Origin: Nannobrachium achirus
Taxonomy: Eukaryota > Chordata > Actinopteri > Myctophiformes > Myctophidae
Assembly (NCBI GenBank): GCA_963921795.1
Contig: OY997649.1
Location: forward strand, 64,958,950 to 65,022,949
Length of the DNA stretch: 64,000 nt
Direction of reading: 5' to 3'
Positions 47,271 through 58,012 of this stretch are shown here, in pieces. Positions within the stretch are counted from its first letter, which is position 1; each line of letters starts with the position of its first letter. The notes under the pieces are model-generated. The model did no database searches. It was not told the origin of the DNA and saw only the letters and a program-made list of their open reading frames with translations. Position numbers and translations under genes: made by a program.

Positions 47271-47402
47271 ACACAGTGCACACAGTGCACACAGTGCACA
47301 CAGTGCACACAGCACACAGTGCACACAGCACACAGTGCACACTGTGCACACTGTGCACACTGTGCACACTGTGCACACAGTGCACACAGTGCACACAGTG
47401 AA
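47271..47402. repeat. 9-bp repeat that inverts in the middle
   Basis: Left part repeats CACAGTGCA, the middle switches to CACTGTGCA, then returns to CACAGTGCA. The array can therefore fold on itself. Open frames on both strands are products of the 9-bp period. Confidence 0.93.
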
Positions 47403-47516
47403 CAGAGCTGGGATTGGGCTGATGTTTTTAGATCAAATCTGAGACGTGAGCACTGCACGTCTGACTGCTGTGACTCGCTGCATACTCATCCTGCAGCGTC
47501 GCGGATGCGAGCTGCT

Positions 47517-47539
47517 GTGAGCTTGTAGATCGGCCATTT
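47517..47539 (+). repeat. Single hairpin arm
   Basis: GTGAGCTTGTAGATCGGCC only. No partner arm nearby. Confidence 0.7.
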
Positions 47540-47915
47540 GTGGCATGCAACACGGTGTGATGACGAAGGGTTAGCCACGATTTACTTGGGTGATGTGACG
47601 GACAAGGCTTGCACACAACAGCGCAGTAAAATAAACACCCAATGCAAGGTATAGGCGCTAACAAGTTGGTAGCTCCCTTCAGCCAAATCGATATCATGCA
47701 AGTTCAATGCATTTTAATTCAAAAGTTATTTGCTTAGTGTTTCCATTGAACTAATGCACATTATGTTTTTTCGATAAAGCCTCAAAATCCACCTCCTCCA
47801 AGCGCATAAATATTTTTTGCGGGTAATGAAAGTTTATTCGAATTTTGAAGTGTTTCCATTAAAAGATTTATGGAAACGCCACTACTGTCTCTCTGCATTT
47901 TGATGTAGCCTACAG

Positions 47916-48209
47916 CAGTGTTTCTCAAATGGGGGTACGTGTACCCCTAGGGGTGAGAAAAAACTAGAAAATGGGAATATGTATTTTAGTATTATTTTCA
48001 GTGATAAAACATTCACAGACTTTGTGTGAACGTGCTCATCTGTATATTGTTAAACCAAATTACATCAATACCTTGACTAATACAACTATTATTGAATAGA
48101 AACAATGTTATTTGGGAACTGGACTTTTGATGTACATTTTTCAAAGTAAAATCCTGTAGTCAGGGGAAGTACCCCCACTGCAGCTAAAAATGTTTGAGAA
48201 CCACGTCTG
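47916..48209 (+). mobile_element. hAT-like MITE with 8-bp duplication
   Basis: Start CAGTGTTTCTCAAATGGGGG, end TTTGAGAACCAC(GT)CTG, target duplication GCCTACAG at 47908-47915 and 48210-48217. The interior has GTACCCCTAGGGG and AAGTACCCCCACTG near its ends. Confidence 0.9.
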
Positions 48210-48726
48210 GCCTACAGTATCCTGATGGTCTGAGAACCACTGGCCTACAGTATCCTGATGGTCTGAGAACCACTGGCCTACAGTATCCTGATGGTCTGAG
48301 AACCACAGGCCTACAGTATCCTGATGGTCTGAGAACCACTGGCCTACAGTATCCTGATGGTCTGAGAACCACGTCTGGCCTACAGTATCCTGATGGTCTG
48401 AGAACCACGTCTGGCCTACAGTATCCTGATGGTCTGAGAACCACTGGCCTACAGTATCCTGATGGTCTGAGAACCACTGGCCTACAGTATCCTGATGGTG
48501 AGAACCACTGGCCTACAGTATCCTGATGGTGAGAACCACTGGCCTACAGTATCCTGATGGTGAGAACCACTGGTCTACAGTATCCTGATGGTGAGAACCA
48601 CTGGCCTACAGTATCCTGATGGTCTGAGAACCACGTCTGGCCTACAGTATCCTGATGGTCTGAGAACCACTGGCCTACAGTATCCTGATGGTCTGAGAAC
48701 CACTGGCCTACAGTATCCTGATGGTC
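48207..48726 (+). repeat. 33-bp minisatellite seeded at a hAT 3' junction, 16 units
   Basis: Each unit is GAGAACCACTG (hAT 3' end) plus GCCTACAG (target duplication) plus TATCCTGATGGTCT (flank). Sixteen CTACAGTATCC words were counted. Variants include CACGTCTGG and GATGGTGAGAACC forms. Confidence 0.96.
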
Positions 48727-48830
48727 GCTTATCTCCCGATTAGGAAGTCTTACTGGTTGTAAGTCTCTCTAGGATGAAGAGCGTCTTGCTAAAAGCCTAT
48801 AAGTAGTAAACAGTAATAAAGCAGACTCAC

Positions 48831-49086
48831 GGCACAGAGGGAACGGGCAGCAGGAGCGGCGCCCCCCCTCCTCCTCCCCCCCCTCCCCCCCCCTCCCCCT
48901 CCGTTGCTTGTGGGGCTGCAGGCTCCAGGCTCCATGGCAGCTCTCAGCTTCTTCCCGGCCGAGCGTCCCAGCGAGGAGCTCAGCTTGCTGGCCAGCTTGC
49001 GGGGCGTGCTGCCCCCTGAGCAGTCGTCCTCGGAGCAGCAGCTGTACAGCTCCACACGCAGCTCGAACCCGGGGCCCGCCTCGTTG
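48831..49086 (-). CDS. rtkn: rtkn exon, FELRVELYS segment
   Basis: One base completes a Phe codon, then 85 codons follow. They begin NEAGPGFELRVELYSCC and include RKLASKLSSSLGRSAGKK, as in rhotekins. A glycine/arginine-rich run (GGGGGGRGGRRRGG) from a G-rich repeat follows. The acceptor is CCCCCCAG before 49086 and the donor GTGAGT follows 48831. The simple-repeat portion is a likely site of length variation. A TIR of a large hAT-like element (49136) lies only about 50 bp upstream of the acceptor. Confidence 0.92.
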
Positions 49087-49847
49087 CTGGGGGGAGCAGA
49101 CAGACACGGTGATGAGAGCAAGGTCAGCATAGTGTAGGGCTGTCACCATTATGACATAAAACATGACCATTAATTGTCACTCAAACAATTGCGATTAACG
49201 ATTTAATTGTGTTTTTGTTGTTGACAATTACATTTCTGTTTGAAGTTGCACATGGCAGATATGACACATAACCTAAATATACAAAGAAATGAAGGACATA
49301 TTTGACAACTTTACACTTTAACACATTGGCCGCCATTTTAACATTGACTGTATGGCTCTCCTACCATTTTGTTTAATAAAAAAATTTATATATTTTTTTT
49401 ATATTGACATTTTTCCTAAATTCTGTGTTTTTTCGACAATGTCTTACAGTACCTGAAAAGAAAGAAGACAACCTCTAGTCTCACCAAAAAATAAAAAAAT
49501 AAAATAAAAAGCTTTTTTTTCTATAGTTGCAGCCATCTCAAAATAGCCATTTTTGACCAAAATCCAGCTCTAATTGATAAAACTGGAGATATTGACCTTT
49601 TTGTGATCGATCGCTTTTCAAGTGGATAATTCAGTTGATATTTGTATTTATGGCGTCAGGCACTTATCAGATAAGTTTACTAGTGTAATAAGTGTAATTG
49701 TGTAATAGGGCAATAACTGGAATAGTGTAATAGGGCTGTAATAGGTCACCTCTTGCCCTTAGGGCGTCATACTGACTTCACACAAATATAAATAAGCTTT
49801 TTACCTTTTATTCAGCATTCAAGTGTTTTATTTTGCACAGATCACAT

Positions 49848-49949
<102 letters not shown>

Positions 49950-50618
49950 ATAACGTATAACTTTATATAAGGCAAGGCCTATGTGTATAACTGTAAATAT
50001 GTTCCCCATATTCAACTGTTTTTATTTATTTGTGGCACTTGCTTTGGCGATGTAAACGTAGCCTATGTTTTCTCATGCCAATAACGTTCCTTTGAATTGA
50101 ATCGCTCTCATGCTCTGACAGAGCATGAGAGCAGCTCTCTTGATGTGCGCAAACTACTGGCTTGCCTCGGTGGCTTGGTAGAGAACTGATAGCAATCAAG
50201 TTACTCTGCTTGTTGGTGATCCGGCCTGGGTCTATACCGGATGCGGAAACGTGTCTTGCATGCATGTGAGTGTTACATAACCGGATACAGTAGGCGGGCT
50301 TTAGAGCGGAACAGACTGCAGCGATCACATACGCCCAGTGGTGATATTGCCTCAGGCGCGAGCTCGTTTCCTTCCTTCACGGCTTCAGGCTGCAAGGACT
50401 TGTTGCGCGGCACGCCTCAAACACGCGCACATGCGCGATTGCGCGTGCACGCCATAGGGACGCACGCAGGAGCATATCAGCCAAGTGAGCAGGAAGAGTC
50501 TTCTAGCCTAGGTAAACTAACTGTTACAGTTAGTTTAGGTTAGGAGGATGGAAACAACAGTAACTTACTGACAATGACGATCGCCGTGTTTTCGTTTCTT
50601 CCCTGTTGGATTCCACTG

Positions 50619-50650
50619 TCGCGACGCGTTGTAGATCTGCTATTTTCACT
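50619..50650 (+). repeat. Single hairpin arm
   Basis: GCGACGCGTTGTAGATCTGC then TATTTTCACT. The left arm is missing. Confidence 0.75.
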
Positions 50651-50760
50651 CCTTTTTTTTTGTTCCACCGCTGGGAGTTTGGACGCGACCCTTTCCTGAT
50701 AACTGGAATATAATACACCTAGAACAACTCCTCCATCAGGCTCCATGGTCGCGCTTGGAT

Positions 50761-50800
50761 GCGAGGCGTTGTGTGCTTGCAGATCTGCTATTTTCACCAG
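50761..50800 (+). repeat. Single hairpin arm
   Basis: GCGAGGCGTTGTGTGCTTGC, AGATCTGCTATTTTCACCAG. This is the right arm of the GTGGAAACC-type core. Confidence 0.8.
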
Positions 50801-51148
50801 TTTTGTTACATACCGATGGAAGTTATATGGACGCAACACGTTGCTTTTCTTCAGACAATGGTCGCCTGATTGAGGACTCCGCCGGGGGGGGGGGGGATAT
50901 TTTCTCCTCTCCACTCCCGTAGCAGGGCTTGAAGATCGGTTGGTGGTGACTGGACCGGCCGACTGCATCTTGTCCAGTAGGTGATTGTGTTGTTTGTAAC
51001 CTCGGCCTCGCCTCACCAGGCTTTCTATACGTTGTGTTTGTACACTTTGTAGTGGGCTGAGGATCTGTTCCAACTGGGTGTCGGTGCTGGGCCCTGGGTA
51101 CAAGGATTCACTGCGGGCCCCCCATGAATTTTCTACATAGGGGGATTT

Positions 51149-51221
51149 AAAAAATAGATATATACAAGCTCACAGCATGGCACCGAGTGTCGCGCTGCAA
51201 GCTTGTAGATCTGCTATTTTT
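51149..51221. repeat. Hairpin module
   Basis: Left flank CCTGGGTACAAGGATTCAC, right flank CACCTTGGGCCCTAGTAAC. GC-rich centre GGCACCGAGTGTCGCGC. Confidence 0.93.
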
Positions 51222-52017
51222 CAATAGCAAAAGTATAAAATAATGAAGCCCCTTCCACCTTGGGCCCTAGTAACTCAGACTCGTCCCACTTTTCCCTTGT
51301 GACGCTCCTGCTGATCTGATCTTCTGATCTTCGTTGTTGTCTGGCTGCCTGGGACATAATATTTTGTTGTCGAGACTTTGGGGGTTATGATGAAGCTGTG
51401 TGTTGTTGGCCAATGAGGCAGGTCATGGCTTTCCAAGTGAACATTTTACTGGATTTTGTTTGATTTGTGCAAAATGGTCTCAGATCCAGCTGCTCCGTTG
51501 TCGCTTCTGCCAGCCCCTTCACCAGGCATGTACACACATAGACATCAAAGGGGGCTTGAGCCCCTGCCCCTGAGGGCTGCATTCAATAGAATTGTCCACC
51601 AAAAGGCCCCATTAAAAATGTCAGCCCCTGCCTCTCTAAATATTCTCTGCACATCCCTGCCCCACATCCCTTTAAATGCGTGTGGCCAGTGTGCCGCTGA
51701 TTGCACTCTGCGGGCTGCGCTCTGCCACGCTAAATGCATTCACTGTGGTTTATTGGGAGTTTTATTCATTTCTATTGAGATTTATACGTTATTACACTCT
51801 TGTTTTCAAACACACTTACTGTGATGAGTGATATCTTTGGTTCGTTATATGACTGAAAGCTCAAACTTTTTCACGGGCTGCAGAATAATGTAATTAAACA
51901 TTACATTATATAAAAGCAAATTCTCGGGACTATCGGGCCTGGCGGGGAGCGACATTGGAATTTTCTCGTGACTATCGGGGGAGGCGGCCAATGAGTTAAA
52001 AAGAACATTGATAGTGG

Positions 52018-52087
52018 AAATAGCCGATCTACAAGCTCACAGCGTGTCGCATCGCGACGCGTTGTGAGCTTGTAGATCAGCTATTTT
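52018..52087. repeat. Hairpin module inside the AGGGCTGTCAC element
   Basis: AAATAGCCGATCTACAAGC / GCTTGTAGATCAGCTATTT with inner CACAGCGTGTCGC / GCGACGCGTTGTG. Confidence 0.95.
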
Positions 52088-52386
52088 AAATGTTTGAACA
52101 TATATAAAAAAGATTCAACATGTAAACGATTATGACGATTATCACAAAATAATTGCGATTATGTCAAAATAATTGCGATTAGACGATTATGTAATAATTG
52201 TGACAGCCCTTCGTGCATTTCACCATCCATTTAAAAAAAAAAGTGAATCACTGGTTTCTTTTAAAACAAGCCTGGACTATCTATCAGGAGACCACCAGGG
52301 GAGGTTAAATGCAATTTCTCATAAAACAGTAATAAAAGCCACGGTCAGCACAGCGCCCACCCATTGTCATGCATGTCACATACAGC

Positions 52387-52389
<3 letters not shown>

Positions 52390-52444
<55 letters not shown>
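52390..52444 (+). repeat. (CA)n microsatellite
   Basis: About 54 bases of CA. Confidence 0.96.
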
Positions 52445-52446
<2 letters not shown>

Positions 52447-52550
52447 AGTGTATGCATTAATAAGCTGCATTCAAGCTGAACGCTGCATGCACTGCTTTGC
52501 ATTTCTTATTTAACCTGAACCGTTTTGCACAACGGTGTTCCACATAACAT

Positions 52551-52615
52551 ATCGCAAGATCTACAAGCTCACAATGCATCGTGAAGCGACGCATTGTGAG
52601 CTTGTAGATCTGTGA
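52551..52615. repeat. Hairpin module, variant outer arm
   Basis: ATCGCAAGATCTACAAGCTC / GAGCTTGTAGATCTGTGAT. Outer arms differ from TAGCAGATC yet still pair. Confidence 0.93.
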
Positions 52616-52712
52616 TTTGTTTTTTCGTTTTGCCTATAATGACATGCGCTGCCAGAGGGTTAATGTGTTTAATCCATTCAGGCCTAGAAATGATTGACTG
52701 CTTTAACCAGTG

Positions 52713-52785
52713 AAAAATAGCAGATCTACAAGCTCACATTGCGGCACCGAGTGCCGCACTGCGAGCTTGTATATCTGCTATTTTT
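52713..52785. repeat. Hairpin module
   Basis: AAAAATAGCAGATCTACAAG / CTTGTATATCTGCTATTTTT, centre GCGGCACCGAGTGCCGC. The right flank ends in a hAT terminus near 52963. Confidence 0.95.
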
Positions 52786-53139
52786 GAAAAAGTCGTGAAA
52801 ATGTGTGCAAATCTTTGAATACATGTATTTTCAAAGCGAACATTTGTAAATCAAATTTTGCTTCTGGGGGGGTCCCTGGAATAGATATTTTGAGATGGGG
52901 GTCCGTGGCCAAATACATATCATTTTGGGGGTCCTTCACATGAAAAGGTTTGAGAACCACTGACATAGTAGTCTCTCAAGAACAGACTAACTGAGCTCCA
53001 GTTAAGTGAAAAGGACCTTTTCTTTGACGATGGCTGGCCAGATTGCTGACGTAGAAACATAGGGTTTTCAAAAAAACCTTAGAAGGATTCAAAAGACACT
53101 TATAGAATCAGGTCAAAATTCTAATTTTCTTGATTTTTC

Positions 53140-53212
53140 AAAAATAGCAGATCCACAAGCTCACAGCGCGGCACTCTGTGCCGCGCTGTGAGCTTGTATA
53201 TCTGCTATTTTT
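53140..53212. repeat. Hairpin module
   Basis: AAAAATAGCAGATCCACAAG / CTTGTATATCTGCTATTTTT, centre GCGCGGCACTCTGTGCCGCGC almost perfectly paired. Confidence 0.96.
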
Positions 53213-53799
53213 CAATAGTTAAAGCATAAAATAAAGATACACATAATGTGTACCCGTTCTGAATGGGTTAATAAACATGCAGACGATTAGCATGCGAAGC
53301 GTTTTCACCCTGTGGTGTTAGGAAATATTATACCGATGTTACCGTTCCTCTCCAAATGGGTTTGCTTTGCATTGCATCATGAATATGTATCGCTTATGAA
53401 TAAACGATGTTAGGCCTACAGTAGCTACTGTAATAACACCACCCTCAACTTATTCCTCCACAATGTATCTGTAACTGTATCGTATAATAGATTGGGGCCG
53501 TCGGCATCAAACACAACGGTTATGTGGGAGCAAAATCGTATATTATTATAGGATTATTACAAACAACTGTAATGTATGATTATAGCTGTGGTGAGGACTC
53601 TGCCATCCACTGGAGATGGAATGATTGTTAAACCCATATATTTATTTAGTTACAGTAGATATATATTTATAGTTACAGTAGATATGGTTGGGCAGAAACC
53701 TCTTAAGTCCATTATTTATTTTAACTTTTTATGTTTTTTTGGGGGTAAATTAATGCCCTATTTGATCACACTACAGCCTCACACAGTAGCATCAAAAAT

Positions 53800-53860
53800 A
53801 GCAGATCTACAAGCTGGAAACGTGGCACAAAGTGACACATTTCAAGCTTGTCGATCTGCT
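53800..53860. repeat. Hairpin module, diverged centre
   Basis: AGCAGATCTACAAGCT / AGCTTGTCGATCTGCT. It sits in a GCAGAAACCTC-type MITE. Confidence 0.85.
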
Positions 53861-54077
53861 GAAACAGTTACTGTAGATGTGCCACCATCTTTATTGTATT
53901 TGTTTGTTTTTTAGTTTTTTGTTTTTGCAATTGCCTTTCTCCATTGGGAGAGGGAGCATCTAATATCAAAGGAATTCAATAAAGGATAATACTTTATACT
54001 TCATTGCAAGCCACCTTTGACATATCATCTCTGTCGGGCTCATAAGTCCAAAACTGTTACTTTTCAGGATTCAAATT

Positions 54078-54135
54078 CAAAAGTAGCAGATCTACAAGCT
54101 CAAAACGCGACGTACTTACAGATCTGCAACTTTTG
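54078..54135. repeat. Hairpin module, asymmetric
   Basis: CAAAAGTAGCAGATCTACAA / CAGATCTGCAACTTTTG. Part of the right inner arm is lost. It is about 100 bp from an rtkn exon. Confidence 0.82.
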
Positions 54136-54238
54136 ATGCTTTTGTGTGACGCTGCAGTATGATCAAGAAGTAGGGCTTTAATTCAAAAATCCATATTTTT
54201 ACATCTTGTTATTCTACCGGCTGGACAGAAACACTCAC

Positions 54239-54356
54239 AATACGATGGTGTTGTCGAAGCAGATGTCTGTGAGCGTCCGGTCCACCATCACCATGTCTGT
54301 GTCGAAGATCTCACCTCCCAGCTGGAGGAGGCAGAACACCGCACACCGGTGGAGCT
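54239..54356 (-). CDS. rtkn: rtkn exon, anillin-homology segment (VDRTLTDI)
   Basis: The translation reads ELHRCAVFCLLQLGGEIF, DTDMVMVDRTLTDICF and DNTIV, equivalent to the mammalian LHRWAVFLLLQLG and MILVDRTLTDISF. The donor GTGAGT is at 54238-54233 and the exon ends on two bases (TT) of a split Phe codon completed by the next exon. The acceptor CAG is at 54359-54357. Its pyrimidine tract is a 440-bp CT/GA repeat. The family tryptophan of HRWAVF is cysteine here. Upstream exons are not in the window. Confidence 0.92.
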
Positions 54357-54357
<1 letters not shown>

Positions 54358-54410
<53 letters not shown>

Positions 54411-54416
54411 GGGAGA

Positions 54417-54475
<59 letters not shown>

Positions 54476-54481
54476 GGGAGA

Positions 54482-54544
<63 letters not shown>

Positions 54545-54552
54545 TAGGGAGA

Positions 54553-54612
<60 letters not shown>

Positions 54613-54617
54613 GGAGA

Positions 54618-54694
<77 letters not shown>

Positions 54695-54700
54695 GGGAGA

Positions 54701-54762
<62 letters not shown>

Positions 54763-54767
54763 GGAGA

Positions 54768-54804
<37 letters not shown>
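54358..54804 (+). repeat. Compound (GA)n array with six AGGGAGACAGCAC spacers
   Basis: Runs of GA are broken six times by a conserved spacer (GGTAGGGAGACAGCAC or GATAGGGAGACAGCAC), giving a higher-order period of about 62-81 bp. On the rtkn strand it is a 440-bp CT tract running straight into the acceptor of exon 54239-54356. Confidence 0.97.
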
Positions 54805-54808
<4 letters not shown>

Positions 54809-55162
54809 CGTCACCGTCATGTGAAAAAAGAACCCGTGAATCAGCAATCAATGTAGTTATTATTTAGTCACAAGCTCAAATATTAACACTTAATCTGTTT
54901 GATATTTATAAATCCACACACTTGAAGCTATGTTTCCTACTTTTGTCTTGGGCACTCAAAAAGAAGAAAACAAGTCAGTCAGAGTGTGCCAAGGTTGGCC
55001 TTCGGCAAAATGCCAAGAAGTTTCACCTCCAGTATAAGATCTTATTGGATCCACCTCTCACAACAACACGAGGCACTGCTCTGAAGGACGTCAAGGACTT
55101 CAAGTACGTCATGGCTCATGGGTCAACTCAACCCAGCAAGATGTTAAAGTGAGGAAGGCACT

Positions 55163-55305
55163 GGCATGGAGGGCCCTGAACGGCATGGAGTGCCCTGAAC
55201 GGCATGGAGGGCCCTGAATGGCATGGAGGGCCCTGAACGGCATGGAGGGCCCTGAACGGCATGGAGGGCCCTGAACGGCATGGAGGGCCCTGAATGGCAT
55301 GAAGC
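55163..55305 (+). repeat. 19-bp minisatellite in a LINE RT motif
   Basis: Seven full units of GGCATGGAGGGCCCTGAAC and a partial eighth. The unit encodes part of the LINE AWRALNGM motif. Confidence 0.95.
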
Positions 55306-55479
55306 GCCGTATACAGTACAGTACGGAACTCCAACCTCCCGGGACAAATCAAACTCAGCTTCTTCCATGCTAAGTAACGGTAGAGTCTGTTATCCTATGG
55401 CAGCGAACGGGGACCCCGAAACCAACCCTGCAGAAGTCTCTAGACGGGTGCTACACCAGAATGTTGCGTGCAGTACTAC

Positions 55480-55881
55480 TTAAAGGACCAGTTCACCTCT
55501 GGGACAACCATATCTTATTTTATTGTTGTTTGGGACACGATCAACACAATCCTGAGGTTTTTTTTTAGTTCAATCTGTGTTTTTAGATATTTTAGTATTT
55601 CAGCATGCAACAACTGGTCATATGATGCAAAATGCAAAATGCATCATATGGATTGTGTTGATCGTTGTCCCAAACAACAATTCATGGGTTCAATTTGTAG
55701 TCCTACAGTGGCCATGTTGAGGACCAACACAGGTGTTTCACTTGTCTGATTGGCATAGCACTAATGTTCTACGCCAATCAGAACACCTGTGTTGGTCCTC
55801 AATATGGCCGTTGTAGGACTACAAATTTAACCCATGAATACAATAAGATCTGGTTCTTCCAGAGGTGAAGTGGTCCTTTAA
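55480..55881. mobile_element. TTAA-ended palindromic MITE inserted in the LINE
   Basis: Ends TTAAAGGACCAGTTCACCTC and GAGGTGAAGTGGTCCTTTAA. Inner inverted words GACACGATCAACACAATCC and GAGGACCAACACAGGTG occur both ways. Removing it with one TTAA restores alignment of the LINE to the 13638 copy apart from a 3-bp slip. Confidence 0.88.
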
Positions 55882-56428
55882 CATCAGCCAGAGTGCACAC
55901 GTTAACAACAAGCATCTGTATGAGGGATAATACCAAGGTCTGAGCTTGAAAATAGCAGCCAGGAGAATGAGACAAGCAGGACATGCACTGCCAAAGACAT
56001 CAAGAGCTGCCAGCCAGCAAATTGGTGCTGTGGGAACCAACCAACACACAGGCACCGGTCACCAGGACGTCCCACATCTAACATACGTGGATGTACTCAA
56101 CAAAGGACACAGGATTGCGCAAAGCACAAACGAGCCGACCAGATGTTCTATGGAGAAACCGGGACAACTGGAAGCGACGACGGAGGCTCGCCTGAGGACG
56201 ACCTTATAGAAAGGATTTGTGAGGAGAAGCCAACATATGGAAGGCATTTCAACCTCTTTCTCCTCTAAACGACTCAGTTTCCAGAGCTCATCCTGGGCTC
56301 GCACGGCAGCGTTGGAGTCCTTCAGGAGTGTTTTTAACAAGAATGCAGAGGCGTACAGTATACAACACCAGCACACAGAGGAGATGAGATGACTTACAGC
56401 ACCTGAAACTAAACACTATACTCTCTGC

Positions 56429-56659
56429 AGGGGCGTCACTGGGGGGGAGGGGGAGTGGGACTGAGTTTAGGGCCCAAGGTGGAGGTAATTATTTTATTTA
56501 CTTTAGCTATTGAAAAATAGCAGAATACAAGCTCACAGCGCTGCACCGAGTGCCGCGCTGCGAGCTTGTAGATCTGCTATTTTTTCAATAGTTAAAGCAC
56601 AACATAACGCAGTGAATCCTTGTACCCAGGGCCCAGGATTTGGTGTGACACGCCTGGCT
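56429..56659 (+). mobile_element. CAGGGGCGTCAC-ended MITE with hairpin core
   Basis: Ends CAGGGGCGTCACTGG and GGTGTGACACGCCTG. Flank words GGGCCCAAGGTGGAGG on the left and TACCCAGGGCCCAGG on the right surround the hairpin at 56509-56589. Confidence 0.8.
56509..56589. repeat. Hairpin module, long arms
   Basis: ATTGAAAAATAGCAG / CTGCTATTTTTTCAAT with CTCACAGCGC / GCGCTGCGAG inner arms. Confidence 0.94.
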
Positions 56660-56935
56660 CTCTGCCAGCTGGTTTCACATGCTCTTACTGTACACTTACT
56701 GTACACTTACTGTACACCCCTGACTCTCTGCCAGCTGGTTTCACATGCTCTTACTGTACTCTTACTGTACACTTACTGTACACCCCTGACTCTCTGCCAG
56801 CTGGTTTCACATGCTCTTACTGTACTCTTACTGTACTCTCAACATGCTCTTACTGTGCTCTTACTGTACTCTCAACATGCTCTTACTGTACTCTTACTGT
56901 ACACTCTGTGCTCTCACAGTACTCTCAACCAGCCA
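56655..56935 (+). repeat. Nested minisatellite (CTTACTGTAC units)
   Basis: A unit of about 63 bp containing CTGCCAGCTGGTTTCACATG occurs three times. Within and after it, CTTACTGTACA and ACATGCTCTTACTGT repeat on a shorter period. Confidence 0.88.
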
Positions 56936-57239
56936 TTACCGCCCGTCAAGCACTATGATGATGATAGGTCAAATACCTAGCTGGATAAATGCCATTCTAC
57001 AGTAAGGTTATTACTATAATACACCTTACAGTGTGTGTGTGGGGGGGGGGGGGGGCATTCTTAGTGGTCCAAAAATAACAGCTGTGTTGCTGAATTCCAA
57101 TGTTTTGCTTGAGTTACACTGTATATGGTTGTCATCTGGGAAGAAACCTCATATCTCAATATTTACCTTTTTGTGATGTTTTTCTCATAATTAACGCCCC
57201 CTAATTCATCATACTACAGCGTCACACAAAAAAAAAATC

Positions 57240-57316
57240 AAAACTAGTAGATCTACAATGTCCAATCGCTGTGCGAAGCTGCTTGTTTTGAGCTTGTGGA
57301 TTTTCGACCGTTTTTG
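57240..57316. repeat. Hairpin module, decayed
   Basis: AAAACTAGTAGATCTACAA on the left, TTGTGGATTTTCGACCG on the right. Confidence 0.6.
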
Positions 57317-57424
57317 AATTTGAATCAGTTTCGAGACATTTACACCTGACAGAGACGATTATTCTGTGCACCACACAGACTAGTCCTGCATTATTACACA
57401 TTAACTTCATTAATCCACTCACAC

Positions 57425-57749
57425 CAGTGGTTCTCAACCAGAGGTCCAGGGACCACCAGTGGTCCTAGAGGGGGTTCCAGGTGGTCCCCAGCTAAATGAT
57501 GGAGAGTCTGTAACCAAATGGACCCTTATAGATCTTTAACATAACATTCTTAATTTACAAGAAGTCTACACAATTAGAGAATGTAGAAGAATTGCATCAA
57601 TACAGCATGGAATTGTGGACAAAATATTATACGACAACAGAATATTCGAAGGTTTCAGTCTGAGAGGCTAAATCTTATCAAATTGTGGTCCGTGTCTCAA
57701 ACGCCGAATAAATAATGGACCTCGATACCAAAAAGGTTGAAAACCACAG
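57425..57749 (+). mobile_element. hAT-like MITE
   Basis: Ends CAGTGGTTCTCAACC and GGTTGAAAACCACAG. About 325 bp. Confidence 0.7.
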
Positions 57750-58012
57750 ACGTACACAATTTCTTTGTTGACCGCTGCTCTCCTGGTGTAATCTCCCCTC
57801 CGTCACATTGCTCTGAGTCACACAGGTGACTGTGACTACAGTACAGCACAACGTGTTGGTAATAATGATGATTGCATAGTACTGTACACTCCTCTGAGGG
57901 CGTTCTGTGGCTGTGCTTCACAGATGCCCTGCCAAGCTAAATGACCAACATTAACAGCAGATAATAATGTCCATGGGAGGATTGGCACTGGAATAATAAA
58001 AAGTGGCACAAC

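Larger units (their letters stand above)
35998..48830 (-). other. rtkn intron holding the 41-bp array
   Basis: Donor GTGAGT below 48831 and acceptor AAACAG above 35997. Apart from the array it contains the palindromic 9-bp repeat, a hAT MITE and the 33-bp minisatellite. 47403-47907 has no recognised feature except one hairpin arm. Confidence 0.9.
54920..56216 (+). mobile_element. LINE 3' end remnant with nested MITE and minisatellite
   Basis: It reads CAKVGLRQNAKK, PPLTTTRGTALKDVKDFKY and VRKALAWRALNG, then after the repeat SNLPGQIKLSFFHA and GATPEC-type RT segments in shifted frames. It ends ELPASKLVLWEPTN and NRDNWKRRRRLA. It is the same family as 13573-14045 and is interrupted by a minisatellite at 55163 and a palindromic MITE at 55480. 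Confidence 0.8.

Noticed and set aside
48184..48526. Open frames of repeated VLRPSGYCRP or TTGLQYPDGL units
   Set aside because: They are by-products of the 33-bp minisatellite, with no start context or flanking exon.
54288..54851. 187-residue Ser-Leu-rich open frame
   Set aside because: It is the CT/GA array read through; only its last part (54239-54356) is rtkn exon.
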